From contig JAQVNJ010000025.1 in the NCBI GenBank assembly GCA_028703175.1, forward strand, positions 1 to 56,791: DNA of 56,791 bases, written 5' to 3'. Both the position numbers and the translations under genes were made by a program. Origin of the DNA: JAAYCB01 sp012744395 (lineage in GTDB: Bacteria > Planctomycetota > Planctomycetia > Pirellulales > Thermoguttaceae). Below the pieces are notes generated by a model that saw only the letters and a list, made by a program, of their open reading frames with translations, did not search any database and was not told the origin of the DNA. Shown here one piece after another: positions 1 through 8,410 of this stretch. Each line of letters begins with the position of its first letter. The first letter of the stretch is position 1.

Positions 1-388
1 TCTGATTGGTCCACTTCAGCAGCGTGTCGATGTCGGCCGGATCGGTCATCCAGTCGCGGTACATCACCCGCTGGCCGTCGCGGGTGATCCAGCGCGGCGC
101 GCCCAAGGCGACCTTGCCGACCAGCGCTGGCGGACTCGGCGGGCGTTTCTTCTCGCTGCGCCGCAGCGGAGTCACCGGCAGCGGCAGGGGCGGGAACGAC
201 TCGCCGCCGGTGCGGCTCTGCGGCCTGGCCTGCGGCGGCGGACCGCAATCGATCGGCCCCGAATTCTCCTCCTGGCCGAACACCAACGACGCCCCCGGCG
301 CCGTGCAAACCGCATAGAAGACCCCTGCCCGCTCGAGAAATCCCCGACGGGAGAAACCTGGATCGGGTTGGCGTTTCGATCGGGACAT
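1..388 (-). CDS. DUF4159-like Tat-exported protein, 3' part beyond the window edge
   Basis: The minus strand reads open from an ATG at 386-388 to the window edge, giving 129 visible residues. The N-terminus has a twin-arginine signal (SRRGFLERAG at about residues 13-22, then a hydrophobic stretch to a Gly-Gln near residue 39), so export of a folded protein is likely. A Pro/Arg-rich linker follows, then a segment ending RDWMTDPADIDTLLKW. That segment resembles the start of DUF4159 proteins that planctomycetes encode beside MoxR/DUF58/BatA genes. The gene is divergent from the VWA module that starts at 873, which supports the family call. The DUF4159 assignment rests on a short match from memory and the rest of the protein is missing. 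The Tat signal and reading frame are directly visible. Confidence 0.6.
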   Translation of the reverse strand, partial: MSRSKRQPDPGFSRRGFLERAGVFYAVCTAPGASLVFGQEENSGPIDCGPPPQARPQSRTGGESFPPLPLPVTPLRRSEKKRPPSPPALVGKVALGAPRWITRDGQRVMYRDWMTDPADIDTLLKWTNQ

Positions 389-872
389 GTGCAGACAGCC
401 TTGACTGTTGAATTGGCGGCGGAAACCCAAGCGGCCAAATCAGCACCCTCGTGCACGCCGACAGCTCCTAACATATATTGTGTCGGAAACGACCTGCCGG
501 CGTCAAGCTTTTCGCTGGAGCAAATCGTTGCCTGGAAGACATTTGCGATCGGCCGGCGGAGACCGAAAGGGCGGCAGGCTGGCCGATCGACTGTCGAAGA
601 TCGTGGAAGATCGTGATCGGCCTGCCGCGGCAGTCGGCTCCGCAGGTATTCGAGGAGTGCGTTTTGCACCGTTTGTGGGCAATCCTCGGCTGCAAAAATT
701 CCGCGTTTCGGTTAATAATGGGGTAATGGGCGTCGTCCAAGGCAGTCTTCTCGTCTTTCGACAGCGCTGCCAGGCGGATGCTTGGGAACCAGAGAGAGGC
801 GGGTGCTTGGGAGCAGGGAGGGTGCCGCCAGGCGGCAGGAAAGACTGGACTACAGAATATGAGGAGAACGCC
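389..872. other. divergent intergenic region, 484 bases
   Basis: This region separates the minus-strand Tat protein from the plus-strand VWA module. It holds a candidate minus-strand promoter (477-506) and an A/T-rich patch around 710-725. It also holds two half-copies of the GCTTGGGAACC repeat (about 780-790 and 804-814) and a perfect 7-base inverted repeat with a one-base loop (823-837). No convincing gene was seen; open frames here lack ribosome binding sites and are shadows. Confidence 0.5.
477..506 (-). promoter_or_regulatory. putative sigma70-type promoter for the DUF4159-like gene
   Basis: On the minus strand TTGACG (501-506) is followed after 18 bases by CACAAT (477-482). That is 5/6 and 4/6 matches to the consensus boxes. 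Transcription would begin near 470, about 80 bases before the ATG at 388. Found by eye only. Confidence 0.35.
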
Positions 873-1532
873 GTGGTTCGATTCCGCACGTGCCCGTTCT
901 TGCGGGCGTTGGCCGCGATTGCCTTCTGCCTGGCCTGTTTGGCGCCCAGCGCTCCGGGCGGCGAGCCCCCGGCGTTGAACCCTTTCGCGCCGGTGAAGAC
1001 CGACCGCGAGGATGCGGCGCCGGGTTACCTGGAGCTTTCCGACGGCTCGGTCCGCGTGGGCAACATCTACATGACGCGCGACAAGCGTCTGAAGGTCTAC
1101 GACGACCAGACGCAGCGGCAGCGGGAGATCCCGCTGCGCGCCGTCCGGCAGATCGACTGCAACGTGCTCAAGGAATGGATGGAGAAGGAGTGGCGGTTCA
1201 AGGAACTGGCGCTCAATGAGAAGTATTTCACCGGCCGCGAGTATCCGAGCCGCGAGTGCGCATACACGGTCACGCTCCAGGACGGGCGAACGATCACCGG
1301 CCCCTTGGCCGAGATCATCTACGTGCGTCCCTTCGTCTCGACTCCGAGCGGGCCGACGGCGTATCGGCCCGATGCCGAGGCGGAGAAGTTCCTCCTCCAC
1401 AAGCGGCAGAAGGGCGATCCCGGCACGGACCTGAAATCGCTTGTCTATGTGAAGACGATCCGACTCGGGGAAGAGGCCCTCGCGGAGGGCAGGAAGCGAG
1501 CCCGCGCGTCGCGTCCCAAACCAGCGAACTGA
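873..1532 (+). CDS. exported protein with small beta 'LxDG' elements
   Basis: This is a protein of 219 residues with no firm family. I chose GTG 873 because GAGGAG lies at 861-866, six bases upstream, and because a signal peptide then begins immediately (hydrophobic core about residues 9-27, Ala/Gly-rich cleavage region before residue 31). The mature part contains two short beta-rich elements, LELSDGSVRVG (about 53-63) and VTLQDGRTITG (about 130-140). They resemble Sm- or SH3-like strands and the repeats in the protein at 44398. A Lys/Arg-rich tail ends the protein. It is the first gene of the left VWA module, 31 bases ahead of the next gene. An envelope role is inferred from the signal peptide and neighbours only. 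Confidence 0.7.
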   Translation: MVRFRTCPFLRALAAIAFCLACLAPSAPGGEPPALNPFAPVKTDREDAAPGYLELSDGSVRVGNIYMTRDKRLKVYDDQTQRQREIPLRAVRQIDCNVLKEWMEKEWRFKELALNEKYFTGREYPSRECAYTVTLQDGRTITGPLAEIIYVRPFVSTPSGPTAYRPDAEAEKFLLHKRQKGDPGTDLKSLVYVKTIRLGEEALAEGRKRARASRPKPAN

Positions 1533-1563
1533 CGCTTCGCGACTGCCGGGAGGGCAGACCTGC

Positions 1564-3819
1564 GTGATTCAATTCAGTCTCCAACAAGGCCACAGCATCA
1601 CGACAGCGCTGTGGGTCACGGTGATCGCCGTCGCCCTGGCGGCGCTCTTCTACTGGCGCGCGTTTCGCACCCTCAAGCCGCGCCAATGGCAGTTGCTGCT
1701 GGCCCTGCGGATTCTGGCAATCCTGGCGATCATCGTTCTGCTCTTCCGCCCCGTGCTCAGCTTCCGCAAGGAAGTCTCCCAGAAGAAATCGGTGATCTTC
1801 CTCCTCGACACGTCTTCTTCGATGGGCATTTCCGACGACGCCAGCGGCGCCACCCGCTTCGAGCAGGCACGGGACAAGGTCCATGCCTGGAGCGAACAGT
1901 TGGAGGGCGGCTTCCAGTTGCAGGCGATCGAGTTCTCGGAACGTGCCCGCTCGCTTGCCGATCTCAAGCAACTGCCGACCTTGGCCGCCCGGGGCAAGGC
2001 CACCTCGCTGTCGCGGGCGCTGGCCGCCGGGGCCCAGGCCGCTCCGCGGCGCGACATCGAGGCGATCTTTCTCGTTTCCGACGGCATCCACAACTCCGCC
2101 CGCGATCCCAAGGAGATCGCCAGGCAGATCGGCGTGGTCGTCCACGCCGTCGGCGTCGGCGCGAGCCTGCGAAGCGACGCGGCCTACCGCGACATCCAGG
2201 TTGCGTCGCTGAACTGTCCGGACACGATGATGCTCAACAACTTGACGCGGATCACCGCGGGGATCGAGGCCGTGGGCCTTGCCGGCCGGGTCGTCCGCGC
2301 GATCCTCGAGGAGGACGGCAAGCCGGTCGGAGAACAGGAATTGGCGCTCGACGAGGTGGAAGGCGCCCAGGAGGTCAAGTTCGAGTTCCGGCCGACGGTC
2401 CTCGGGCGCCACGAGTACACGGTTCGCATCCCGCCGGTGCCCGAAGAGAAGATCAAAGAGAACAACCAGCGGAGCGCCGTGGCGCTGGTCGTCGAACCGG
2501 GGATTCGGGTGCTCTACCTGGAGGGGACCCTGCGTCCGGAATACGGCGCCATCGTGCAGCGGTTTTTGTCCAAGGATCCGGACCTGCAATTCTGCGCGTT
2601 GGTGCAGACGCGTCCCAACGAGTTTCTCAAACGGACGAACATCGACGGGCTCGAGTTGGAGTCGCTCCCCGCGACGCAGGAGGAGGTCGCCGCCTTCGAC
2701 GTGTTCCTTCTCGGCGACCTCGACAGCAGCTTCATCAAGCCGTCCCAGCAGGAATTGATCGCCCAGCGCGTCCGCGATGGCGCCGGCCTGGTCATGCTCG
2801 GCGGCTACCACAGCCTCGGGCCGGGCGGCTACCGGGGGACGCCGATCGGCGAGCTTCTGCCCGTCCTGCTCGGCGACCGCAACATCGGCCAGGTTGACGA
2901 GCCCTTCCTGCCGGTGTTGACGCCCGATGGCCGCCAGCATCCGATCTTTGCCAACATCGCCGACTTCTTTCCGACGGCGGGCGGGGATGCCGGCCGCGCG
3001 GACCTCCCGGAATTGGACGGCTGCACGCGCGTCGCGGGGGCCCGGCCCGGCGCCACGGTGCTGGCCGCCTGTCCCTTGGAGACCAGCCCCCAGGGTTTGA
3101 TGCCGGTGCTGGCCATTCAGCCGGTGGACAAGGGCCGGGCGGCCGTGTTCTGCGCCGACACGACGCGCAAGTGGCAGCAGGTTCCCCGCGCGCTCGGCCA
3201 GGAGTCGCCGTTCCTCCAGTTCTGGGGCCAGCTGATGCGCTGGGCGGCGGGGCGTTCGGCCGAGGTGGAAACCGAGGCAAGCATCACCAGCAGCACCGAC
3301 AAGGGCTACTACGAGCCCGAAGAGGAGATCCGCATCTCGGCGATCGTCCGCAACGAGAAGGGGGAGGGCGCGGCGGATGCCAAGGTCGTCGCCAGGGTCC
3401 GCGGCCCGGAAGGCCGCACGGCGCCGGTCGAGATGCCGATCGTCGCCGGCGCCGCCGGCCATTACCAGGGCCGCTACACCCCGGCCGGCGCCGGCAGCTA
3501 CCAGATCGCCGTCGAGGCGAAGCTCGCCGCGCTCCGCCTGGAGGGCGAGAAACTCGCCGTCGAGGTCGGCCGGCCCTATCTGGAGTTCGAGCAACTGGAC
3601 CTCGACGAAAAACGGCTGGCGGAGATCGCCGCCGACACGGGCGGGCGCTACATGCACATCTCGACCGCCGACAGCCTGATCGATCAGCTCGATCGGACGG
3701 AACGCAAGCGCCAGGTCCAGTTTGAGACGCCGCTGGCCGTTCCGCTCCCCTTGTGGCTCGTGTTCGTCGGCGCGGTGACGACCGAATGGGTCTTGCGGCG
3801 GAGGTTTCAATTGCGATGA
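1564..3819 (+). CDS. VWA domain membrane protein with glutamine-amidotransferase-like fold
   Basis: This is a 751-residue membrane protein starting at GTG 1564. Two N-terminal membrane segments lie at about 13-33 and 46-62. A VWA domain follows with an intact metal-adhesion (MIDAS) motif DTSSS at residues 82-86 and VSDG further on. A Rossmann-like, class I glutamine-amidotransferase-like region comes next (VLYLEGTLRPEYGAI, then LVMLGGYHSLGPGGY), with no evident catalytic Cys. A beta-sandwich region and a last membrane helix (LPLWLVFVGAV) complete the protein. Proteins of this build are common in planctomycete MoxR clusters. The VWA domain would face the periplasm and bind partners through a divalent cation. 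Its stop overlaps the start of the DUF58 gene (ATGA). A paralogue of the same build lies at 36532. Confidence 0.85.
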   Translation: MIQFSLQQGHSITTALWVTVIAVALAALFYWRAFRTLKPRQWQLLLALRILAILAIIVLLFRPVLSFRKEVSQKKSVIFLLDTSSSMGISDDASGATRFEQARDKVHAWSEQLEGGFQLQAIEFSERARSLADLKQLPTLAARGKATSLSRALAAGAQAAPRRDIEAIFLVSDGIHNSARDPKEIARQIGVVVHAVGVGASLRSDAAYRDIQVASLNCPDTMMLNNLTRITAGIEAVGLAGRVVRAILEEDGKPVGEQELALDEVEGAQEVKFEFRPTVLGRHEYTVRIPPVPEEKIKENNQRSAVALVVEPGIRVLYLEGTLRPEYGAIVQRFLSKDPDLQFCALVQTRPNEFLKRTNIDGLELESLPATQEEVAAFDVFLLGDLDSSFIKPSQQELIAQRVRDGAGLVMLGGYHSLGPGGYRGTPIGELLPVLLGDRNIGQVDEPFLPVLTPDGRQHPIFANIADFFPTAGGDAGRADLPELDGCTRVAGARPGATVLAACPLETSPQGLMPVLAIQPVDKGRAAVFCADTTRKWQQVPRALGQESPFLQFWGQLMRWAAGRSAEVETEASITSSTDKGYYEPEEEIRISAIVRNEKGEGAADAKVVARVRGPEGRTAPVEMPIVAGAAGHYQGRYTPAGAGSYQIAVEAKLAALRLEGEKLAVEVGRPYLEFEQLDLDEKRLAEIAADTGGRYMHISTADSLIDQLDRTERKRQVQFETPLAVPLPLWLVFVGAVTTEWVLRRRFQLR

Positions 3820-4709
3820 GCAGCGGATACCGATACCTCGAGCCGGAGGCTCTCGCCCGGATGAAGAATCTCTCGATGGTCGCCCGCGGCGTCGTCGAGG
3901 GGGCGGTCAGCGGCATGCACGCCAGCCCCTACAAGGGCTTCAGCGTGGAATTCGCCGAGCACCGCGAGTACACCGCGGGCGATGATCCCCGCCACCTCGA
4001 CTACAAGATGCTCGCCCGCACCGACCGCCTCTACATCAAGCAGTACGAGGAAGAGACGAACATGCGGGTGCAGATCCTGCTCGACACGTCGGGCTCGATG
4101 GGCTACCGGCAGGCGAGCAAGCTGACCAAGCTCCAGTACGGCTGCTACCTGACGGCGATTCTCGCCTACCTGATGATCCGCCAGCAGGACTCCGTGGGTC
4201 TGACGACCTTCGACACGCAGATCGGCCTGGACATGCCCGCCCGCGGCTCCCCGCGGCACTTCAACGAAATGATGCAGCGCCTGGAATCGCTCCAGCCGGG
4301 TGAGGAGACCGACATCGGCGCGATCCTGCACCGGCTGGCCAACCGGTTCAAGCGACGCTGCCTGATCGTGGTCATCAGCGACCTCTACGACGAGCCGGAG
4401 GAGGTGATGCGGGCGCTGCACCACTTCCGCCACCGCAAGCACGAAGTCATCGTGTTCAACGTCTTCGACAAGGCGGAAATCGAATTCCCCTTCACCGATA
4501 CGATCGCCTTCCACGACCTGGAGACGAACGACCGCATCCAGATCGATCCGGCCTACGTCCGCGAGGCCTACCTGGAACAGATGGACGGGTTCATTGAAGG
4601 CTATCGCCGGGCGTGCGCCGAGTCGAACATCGACTACGTGATGACGGACACTTCCGTCCCCTACGATTTCATGCTCTCCAAGTACATCGCCAAGCGGACG
4701 CTGCTATGA
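3816..4709 (+). CDS. DUF58 protein with VWA-like MIDAS
   Basis: This is a cytosolic protein of 297 residues. The start at 3816 is set by a four-base ATGA overlap with the upstream stop and by the family-typical beginning (RYLEPEALARMKNL). The DUF58 signature GDDPRHLDYK lies at about 56-65 and RTDRLYIKQYEEE at 68-80. A VWA-type MIDAS DTSGS follows at 90-94. In MoxR systems the DUF58 protein is thought to be the VWA-like client or partner of the MoxR ATPase. No moxR gene accompanies this copy inside the window, so it may use the MoxR at 32269 or another one. A paralogue of almost equal length lies at 33338. Confidence 0.9.
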   Translation: MSSGYRYLEPEALARMKNLSMVARGVVEGAVSGMHASPYKGFSVEFAEHREYTAGDDPRHLDYKMLARTDRLYIKQYEEETNMRVQILLDTSGSMGYRQASKLTKLQYGCYLTAILAYLMIRQQDSVGLTTFDTQIGLDMPARGSPRHFNEMMQRLESLQPGEETDIGAILHRLANRFKRRCLIVVISDLYDEPEEVMRALHHFRHRKHEVIVFNVFDKAEIEFPFTDTIAFHDLETNDRIQIDPAYVREAYLEQMDGFIEGYRRACAESNIDYVMTDTSVPYDFMLSKYIAKRTLL

Positions 4710-6940
4710 CGTTCGTCTCCGCCGCATTCCTGTTCGCCGCGCTGGCCGGGGCGATCCCCGTCGTGCTGCACATGATCAATCGCCAGCAGGCGAAGAATCT
4801 GCCCTTCAGCACGCTCCGCTTCCTGCGGATCAGCGCGGAGAAGACGCGGCGGCGGAAACGGATTCACGATCTCCTGCTGATGCTTCTGCGCGTGGCGGTG
4901 CTGATTCTCCTGGCGTTCGGGCTGGCCGAGCCGACGCTGACGAGCTTGAGCCATTTCTGGGGCAATGGCTCCACGGCCGTGGCGATCCTTCTCGACAACT
5001 CGGCCAGCATGGGGGTGATCGACGAGGGGCGCCCCCGCTTCGAGACCGCCCGCGACGCCGCGCGGCAAATCCTCGGCGAACTGGGGGACGGCGACCAGGT
5101 CGTGCTGATGCTCACCGGGGGCCCCAAGCTGGACAACCAGGAGCGGCTGCAAACCGCCCACGACAAGGTGCTCCAGGCGATCGACCAGGCGGCCGTCAGC
5201 TACGAGCGCGCCGAGCTGGCCGAGAAGCTCCGCGATGCCGAGAACCTGCTCGCCCGGACCGAGACGCAGAACAAACAGATTTACGTTCTCACCGACATGC
5301 AGCAACTCAGTTGGGAGGGTCTCAAGGAGCGCGCCCAAAAACCGGCGGACGCCGAGCGCGCGGACCACCCCGGCGAGCAGGTCCCGCTGATCGTCGTCGA
5401 CTGCAACCGGAACCCGAAGCCCAACGTGGCCGTCACCGGCCTGGAATTGAAGGCCGTCGTGCCGGTGGCCGGTCTGCCGATCACCGCCATGGTGGAGCTG
5501 TTCAACGCCGCCTCGGCGCCGCAGAAGCGCCACGCGGAACTCTACGTCGACGGGGCCAAGACGGCGACCAGCCCCGAACTGGAAATCCCGCCCGGAGAGC
5601 GGCTCGCGCACGGCTTCCAGTTCGTTCTCGAGCAGGGGGGCATGCACCGCGGGGAGCTGCGGATCGTCGGCGACGACGGTTCCCGCTACGACGACCAGCG
5701 CTATTTCTCCCTGGAGGTCGATCAGGGGATCCCGGTGGCCATCGTCAAGTCGCGGGAACACGAGATCCCCTACCTCGAAGACACGTTCTACCTGGAGCAG
5801 GCGCTCGCGCCGGCGCGGTCCGGGGCATGGGCGATTCGCACGACCTCGTTGACGGCCGGCGAATTGCAGAGCGAGCCGCTGTCGAACTACAAGGTGATCT
5901 TCTGCGTCAACCTCGAAGCCCCCGAAGCGGGCACGGCCCAGCGGCTCCGCGCCTACGTCGCCGGCGGCGGCAACCTCGTCTGGATCGCCGGCGACCGCGT
6001 CGATCCGGCCGCCTACAACGCCATGAACGAGCAGGCGGGCGGCCAGCTCCTGCCGGCTCCGCTGGCCGAGGTCCGCTTGCCCAATCCGTCGGACGGCCGC
6101 GACAGTTGGCGGATCGCCTGGCTCGACGAAACCGACCCGGCAATCGGCCAGCTCGCCGAGCCGGCGTCGCTCTACCAGTCCGTGCTGATCTACAAGCACC
6201 TGAGAATCGACACCGTCGCGGCCGCCGCCGCCAAGGTGCTCGCCCGCCTGGACGACGGCGAGGCGTTTCTCGTCCGGGCGGCGGTGGAAAAGGGCGCCGT
6301 GATCATGCTCGCCGCGGGCGCTCACGTCGGCTGGTCGAATCTTCCGGTCCGGCCGATCTTCCTGCCGATGATGGCCCGCCTGGTCTTCGAGCTGGCCGGG
6401 GCCGAGCAGACGCGCCACCGGGCCCTGGCCGGTTCGCCCCTCACCGTGCAACTCGACGACCAGCTCCAACCCGTCCTGGTCGAGGTCCGCACTCCCTCGG
6501 GCGCGACGATCCAGCAAGAGAGCCAGCCGATGGGGGGCGGGGGGCAGAAATTCACCTATCCGGACACGCACGACGTGGGCATCTATACGCTGCGGTTGCT
6601 CGACACGGCCCGGCCATCGACGATTCCGTACTCGGTCAACCTCGATCCGGATGAAGCCGACTCGAAGACGCTCGCCCGCGACGAGCTGGAGAAGACGCTG
6701 GCCCCCGCGCCGGTCATTTTCGCCGACGACCCGGAGGACCTGTCGAGCACGTTCAAGACGCTCCGCGAGGGCGAAAGCCTCTGGGAAACGCTGCTCGCCG
6801 GAGTGCTCCTCGTCCTGGTCTTCGAGACCTTGATCTCCAACCTGCTGAAACCGCAACAGGGCGAGGAGCAGTACAAGCACCTCGACCCGGGGTTCCGCCG
6901 CCTGGCAAGAAAGGGAGAGACCGCTTCCCTGGCGGGCTAG
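4706..6940 (+). CDS. BatA-like membrane protein with VWA domain
   Basis: This is a 744-residue protein. The ATG at 4706 overlaps the DUF58 stop by four bases. The first 75 residues are the BatA/Aer-type N-terminal domain: hydrophobic residues 5-24, a basic loop with FSTLRFLRIS, then a second membrane helix at about 56-74. A VWA domain follows with MIDAS DNSAS at 97-101. Further on come a beta-sandwich part, an amidotransferase-like region (GGGNLVWIAGDRVDPAAY) and a C-terminal membrane helix (LLAGVLLVLVFETLI). Only the MIDAS part of the VWA domain is obvious. It is the last gene of the left module; about 170 bases without a gene follow. Its counterpart is at 34319. Confidence 0.85.
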   Translation: MTFVSAAFLFAALAGAIPVVLHMINRQQAKNLPFSTLRFLRISAEKTRRRKRIHDLLLMLLRVAVLILLAFGLAEPTLTSLSHFWGNGSTAVAILLDNSASMGVIDEGRPRFETARDAARQILGELGDGDQVVLMLTGGPKLDNQERLQTAHDKVLQAIDQAAVSYERAELAEKLRDAENLLARTETQNKQIYVLTDMQQLSWEGLKERAQKPADAERADHPGEQVPLIVVDCNRNPKPNVAVTGLELKAVVPVAGLPITAMVELFNAASAPQKRHAELYVDGAKTATSPELEIPPGERLAHGFQFVLEQGGMHRGELRIVGDDGSRYDDQRYFSLEVDQGIPVAIVKSREHEIPYLEDTFYLEQALAPARSGAWAIRTTSLTAGELQSEPLSNYKVIFCVNLEAPEAGTAQRLRAYVAGGGNLVWIAGDRVDPAAYNAMNEQAGGQLLPAPLAEVRLPNPSDGRDSWRIAWLDETDPAIGQLAEPASLYQSVLIYKHLRIDTVAAAAAKVLARLDDGEAFLVRAAVEKGAVIMLAAGAHVGWSNLPVRPIFLPMMARLVFELAGAEQTRHRALAGSPLTVQLDDQLQPVLVEVRTPSGATIQQESQPMGGGGQKFTYPDTHDVGIYTLRLLDTARPSTIPYSVNLDPDEADSKTLARDELEKTLAPAPVIFADDPEDLSSTFKTLREGESLWETLLAGVLLVLVFETLISNLLKPQQGEEQYKHLDPGFRRLARKGETASLAG

Positions 6941-7109
6941 CCCGGACGATCCATGGGCCAAACACCCAACCCGCCGCGTCAGCAAGGCCGACCCGCGTCA
7001 CCCGTCCTTGCTTTCGGGTCGCGTTTGGGGCGGCGCGCGGCAGTCGAAGCCTCCCCTCACCGGGCTAAATCGGAGAGGCAGTCTTGGATCAGCGTTCCTG
7101 GAGTGACCG

Positions 7110-7592
7110 CTACTCCTTCACCCGGCAGCGGATATCCTCCGCGCCATGGCAGATCAGCAGCCGGGCGTGATCCGGCGCAATGACGGCAAATCGCTCTTCG
7201 ACGCGGGACATCTGCCCCGGCCAACAGTAGGTGAAGTAGATGTCGACCGGGCAGTTGAGCTGGAGATAGTCACCAGTCGTGATTTTCGGCGCCAGCCCGA
7301 AATCCGCCAGTAGCCGGCGCGACTCGGCGGCCAGTCTGGGGTCGATCTCAATCCCGCGGGCATCAAATCCCAGCGTCTGCGCCAAGCCGGTGACCACGCC
7401 CATGCCGCTGCCCCATTCGCACAACCGCGCGCGGGGCAGAGCCGACAAGACGGCGTAGACGACGCAGCAGTTACTGGGGACGAAGTCGAAACACTCGATC
7501 GCCTTGGCGCGGCGGAGTCCCTCGGCAGCCAGTTCGGCGGGCAGTCTGGGCATCGGCCCAGCCTCGGAAGCAAGCGGCAGATCGCGGAGCAT
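7110..7592 (-). CDS. SAM-dependent methyltransferase-like protein
   Basis: This is a 160-residue reading with a Rossmann methyltransferase core. The motif I region is CEWGSGMGVVTGLAQ at about 58-72, and an acidic motif follows at the end of strand 2 (GIEIDP). It is shorter than most complete methyltransferases and ends soon after strand 5, so substrate specificity cannot be guessed. The ATG at 7592 was chosen because the sequence becomes family-like there. The frame stays open upstream to 7838 and no good ribosome binding site marks any start. It stands alone on the minus strand between two plus-strand units. Confidence 0.6.
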   Translation of the reverse strand: MLRDLPLASEAGPMPRLPAELAAEGLRRAKAIECFDFVPSNCCVVYAVLSALPRARLCEWGSGMGVVTGLAQTLGFDARGIEIDPRLAAESRRLLADFGLAPKITTGDYLQLNCPVDIYFTYCWPGQMSRVEERFAVIAPDHARLLICHGAEDIRCRVKE

Positions 7593-8410
7593 GGCGGCAC
7601 CAGGGTGGACTTGAGAGACGATCAAGAGAAGGCGCCAACGAACGGGACCGGGGGCGGAGTTGGCAAGCGGGGAGTGTGATCTCTGGAGAACGACTGCATT
7701 TGAGCAAACGGCAACGCACGACGGAAGGGGCGATTCCGCGTGGAGCTTTGCCATCCGCGGGGCGGGCGGGCCGATCCGCCAGGAGCGGATGGCATCCCGC
7801 CCGCCGCGATCAACCGGCCCACGGCGGACCCCGGGCAAGAATCGGCCCCTGTTTCAGCGCGCCGCACTCCGGGAATTGGACCTTGAATCGTGGGTAGCGT
7901 GGGCTCCGAAACCCGGCGGAATCTGGGAACATCGGACGGTTCTTCCGGGTGCGCGGTTTAGGCCGACGATAGCGGTTATTCTCAATATTCCGTCGCCGCG
8001 TTGCCGATGAACCCAGGTGGCTACACAGCTGGTGCGGTTCCCATGCCCTCGCATGGCGACCGGGCGCGTGGCATGTCCGCCGACGCCGGAACCCGGTCTG
8101 GAGGTCACGGCGACAGCCTCTGAGCGAAACTAGGCAGGCTTTGCGGATTGAACACCAAGCTGGTGAAGGGATGTATCAAAGGAAACCGATTTAGCAAGGG
8201 CAACAGTTATTGCGCCGGCGCAGCGAATCGATGCCGGACGCGTGGCCTCGCTGTCGACAACCTTGCCCGGGCGGGGTGCGGAGACAAGCCGGGTCGGTGG
8301 GCTTGATGCATGAAGCGGTCTCGCTTCAGCCGATTCATGCCAGGCCAGGGCAGCACCACAGGGGGGATTGCCCAGATTTCCGAATCATCTCAGCCGTGAA
8401 GTTGACTCCT
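7593..8410. other. 818-base intergenic region with a structured patch
   Basis: No gene is supported here. Around 8041-8098 there are two nested possibilities for RNA pairing: CCATGC/GCATGG with a 4-base loop (8041-8056), and GACCGGG/CCCGGTC (8058-8064 with 8092-8098). Just downstream GAGG...CCTC could also pair. It may be an RNA leader or small RNA ahead of the HtrA gene, but it matches no riboswitch I could recall. The first 350 bases look featureless. Confidence 0.3.

Noticed and set aside
1315..3810. 831-codon minus-strand frame
   Set aside because: It is a shadow of the VWA membrane protein; composition is unlike a real protein and there is no ribosome binding site.
8000..8200. Known riboswitch or structural RNA (cobalamin, c-di-GMP, SRP, RNase P)
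   Set aside because: None of the conserved core sequences could be matched; only generic hairpins are present.
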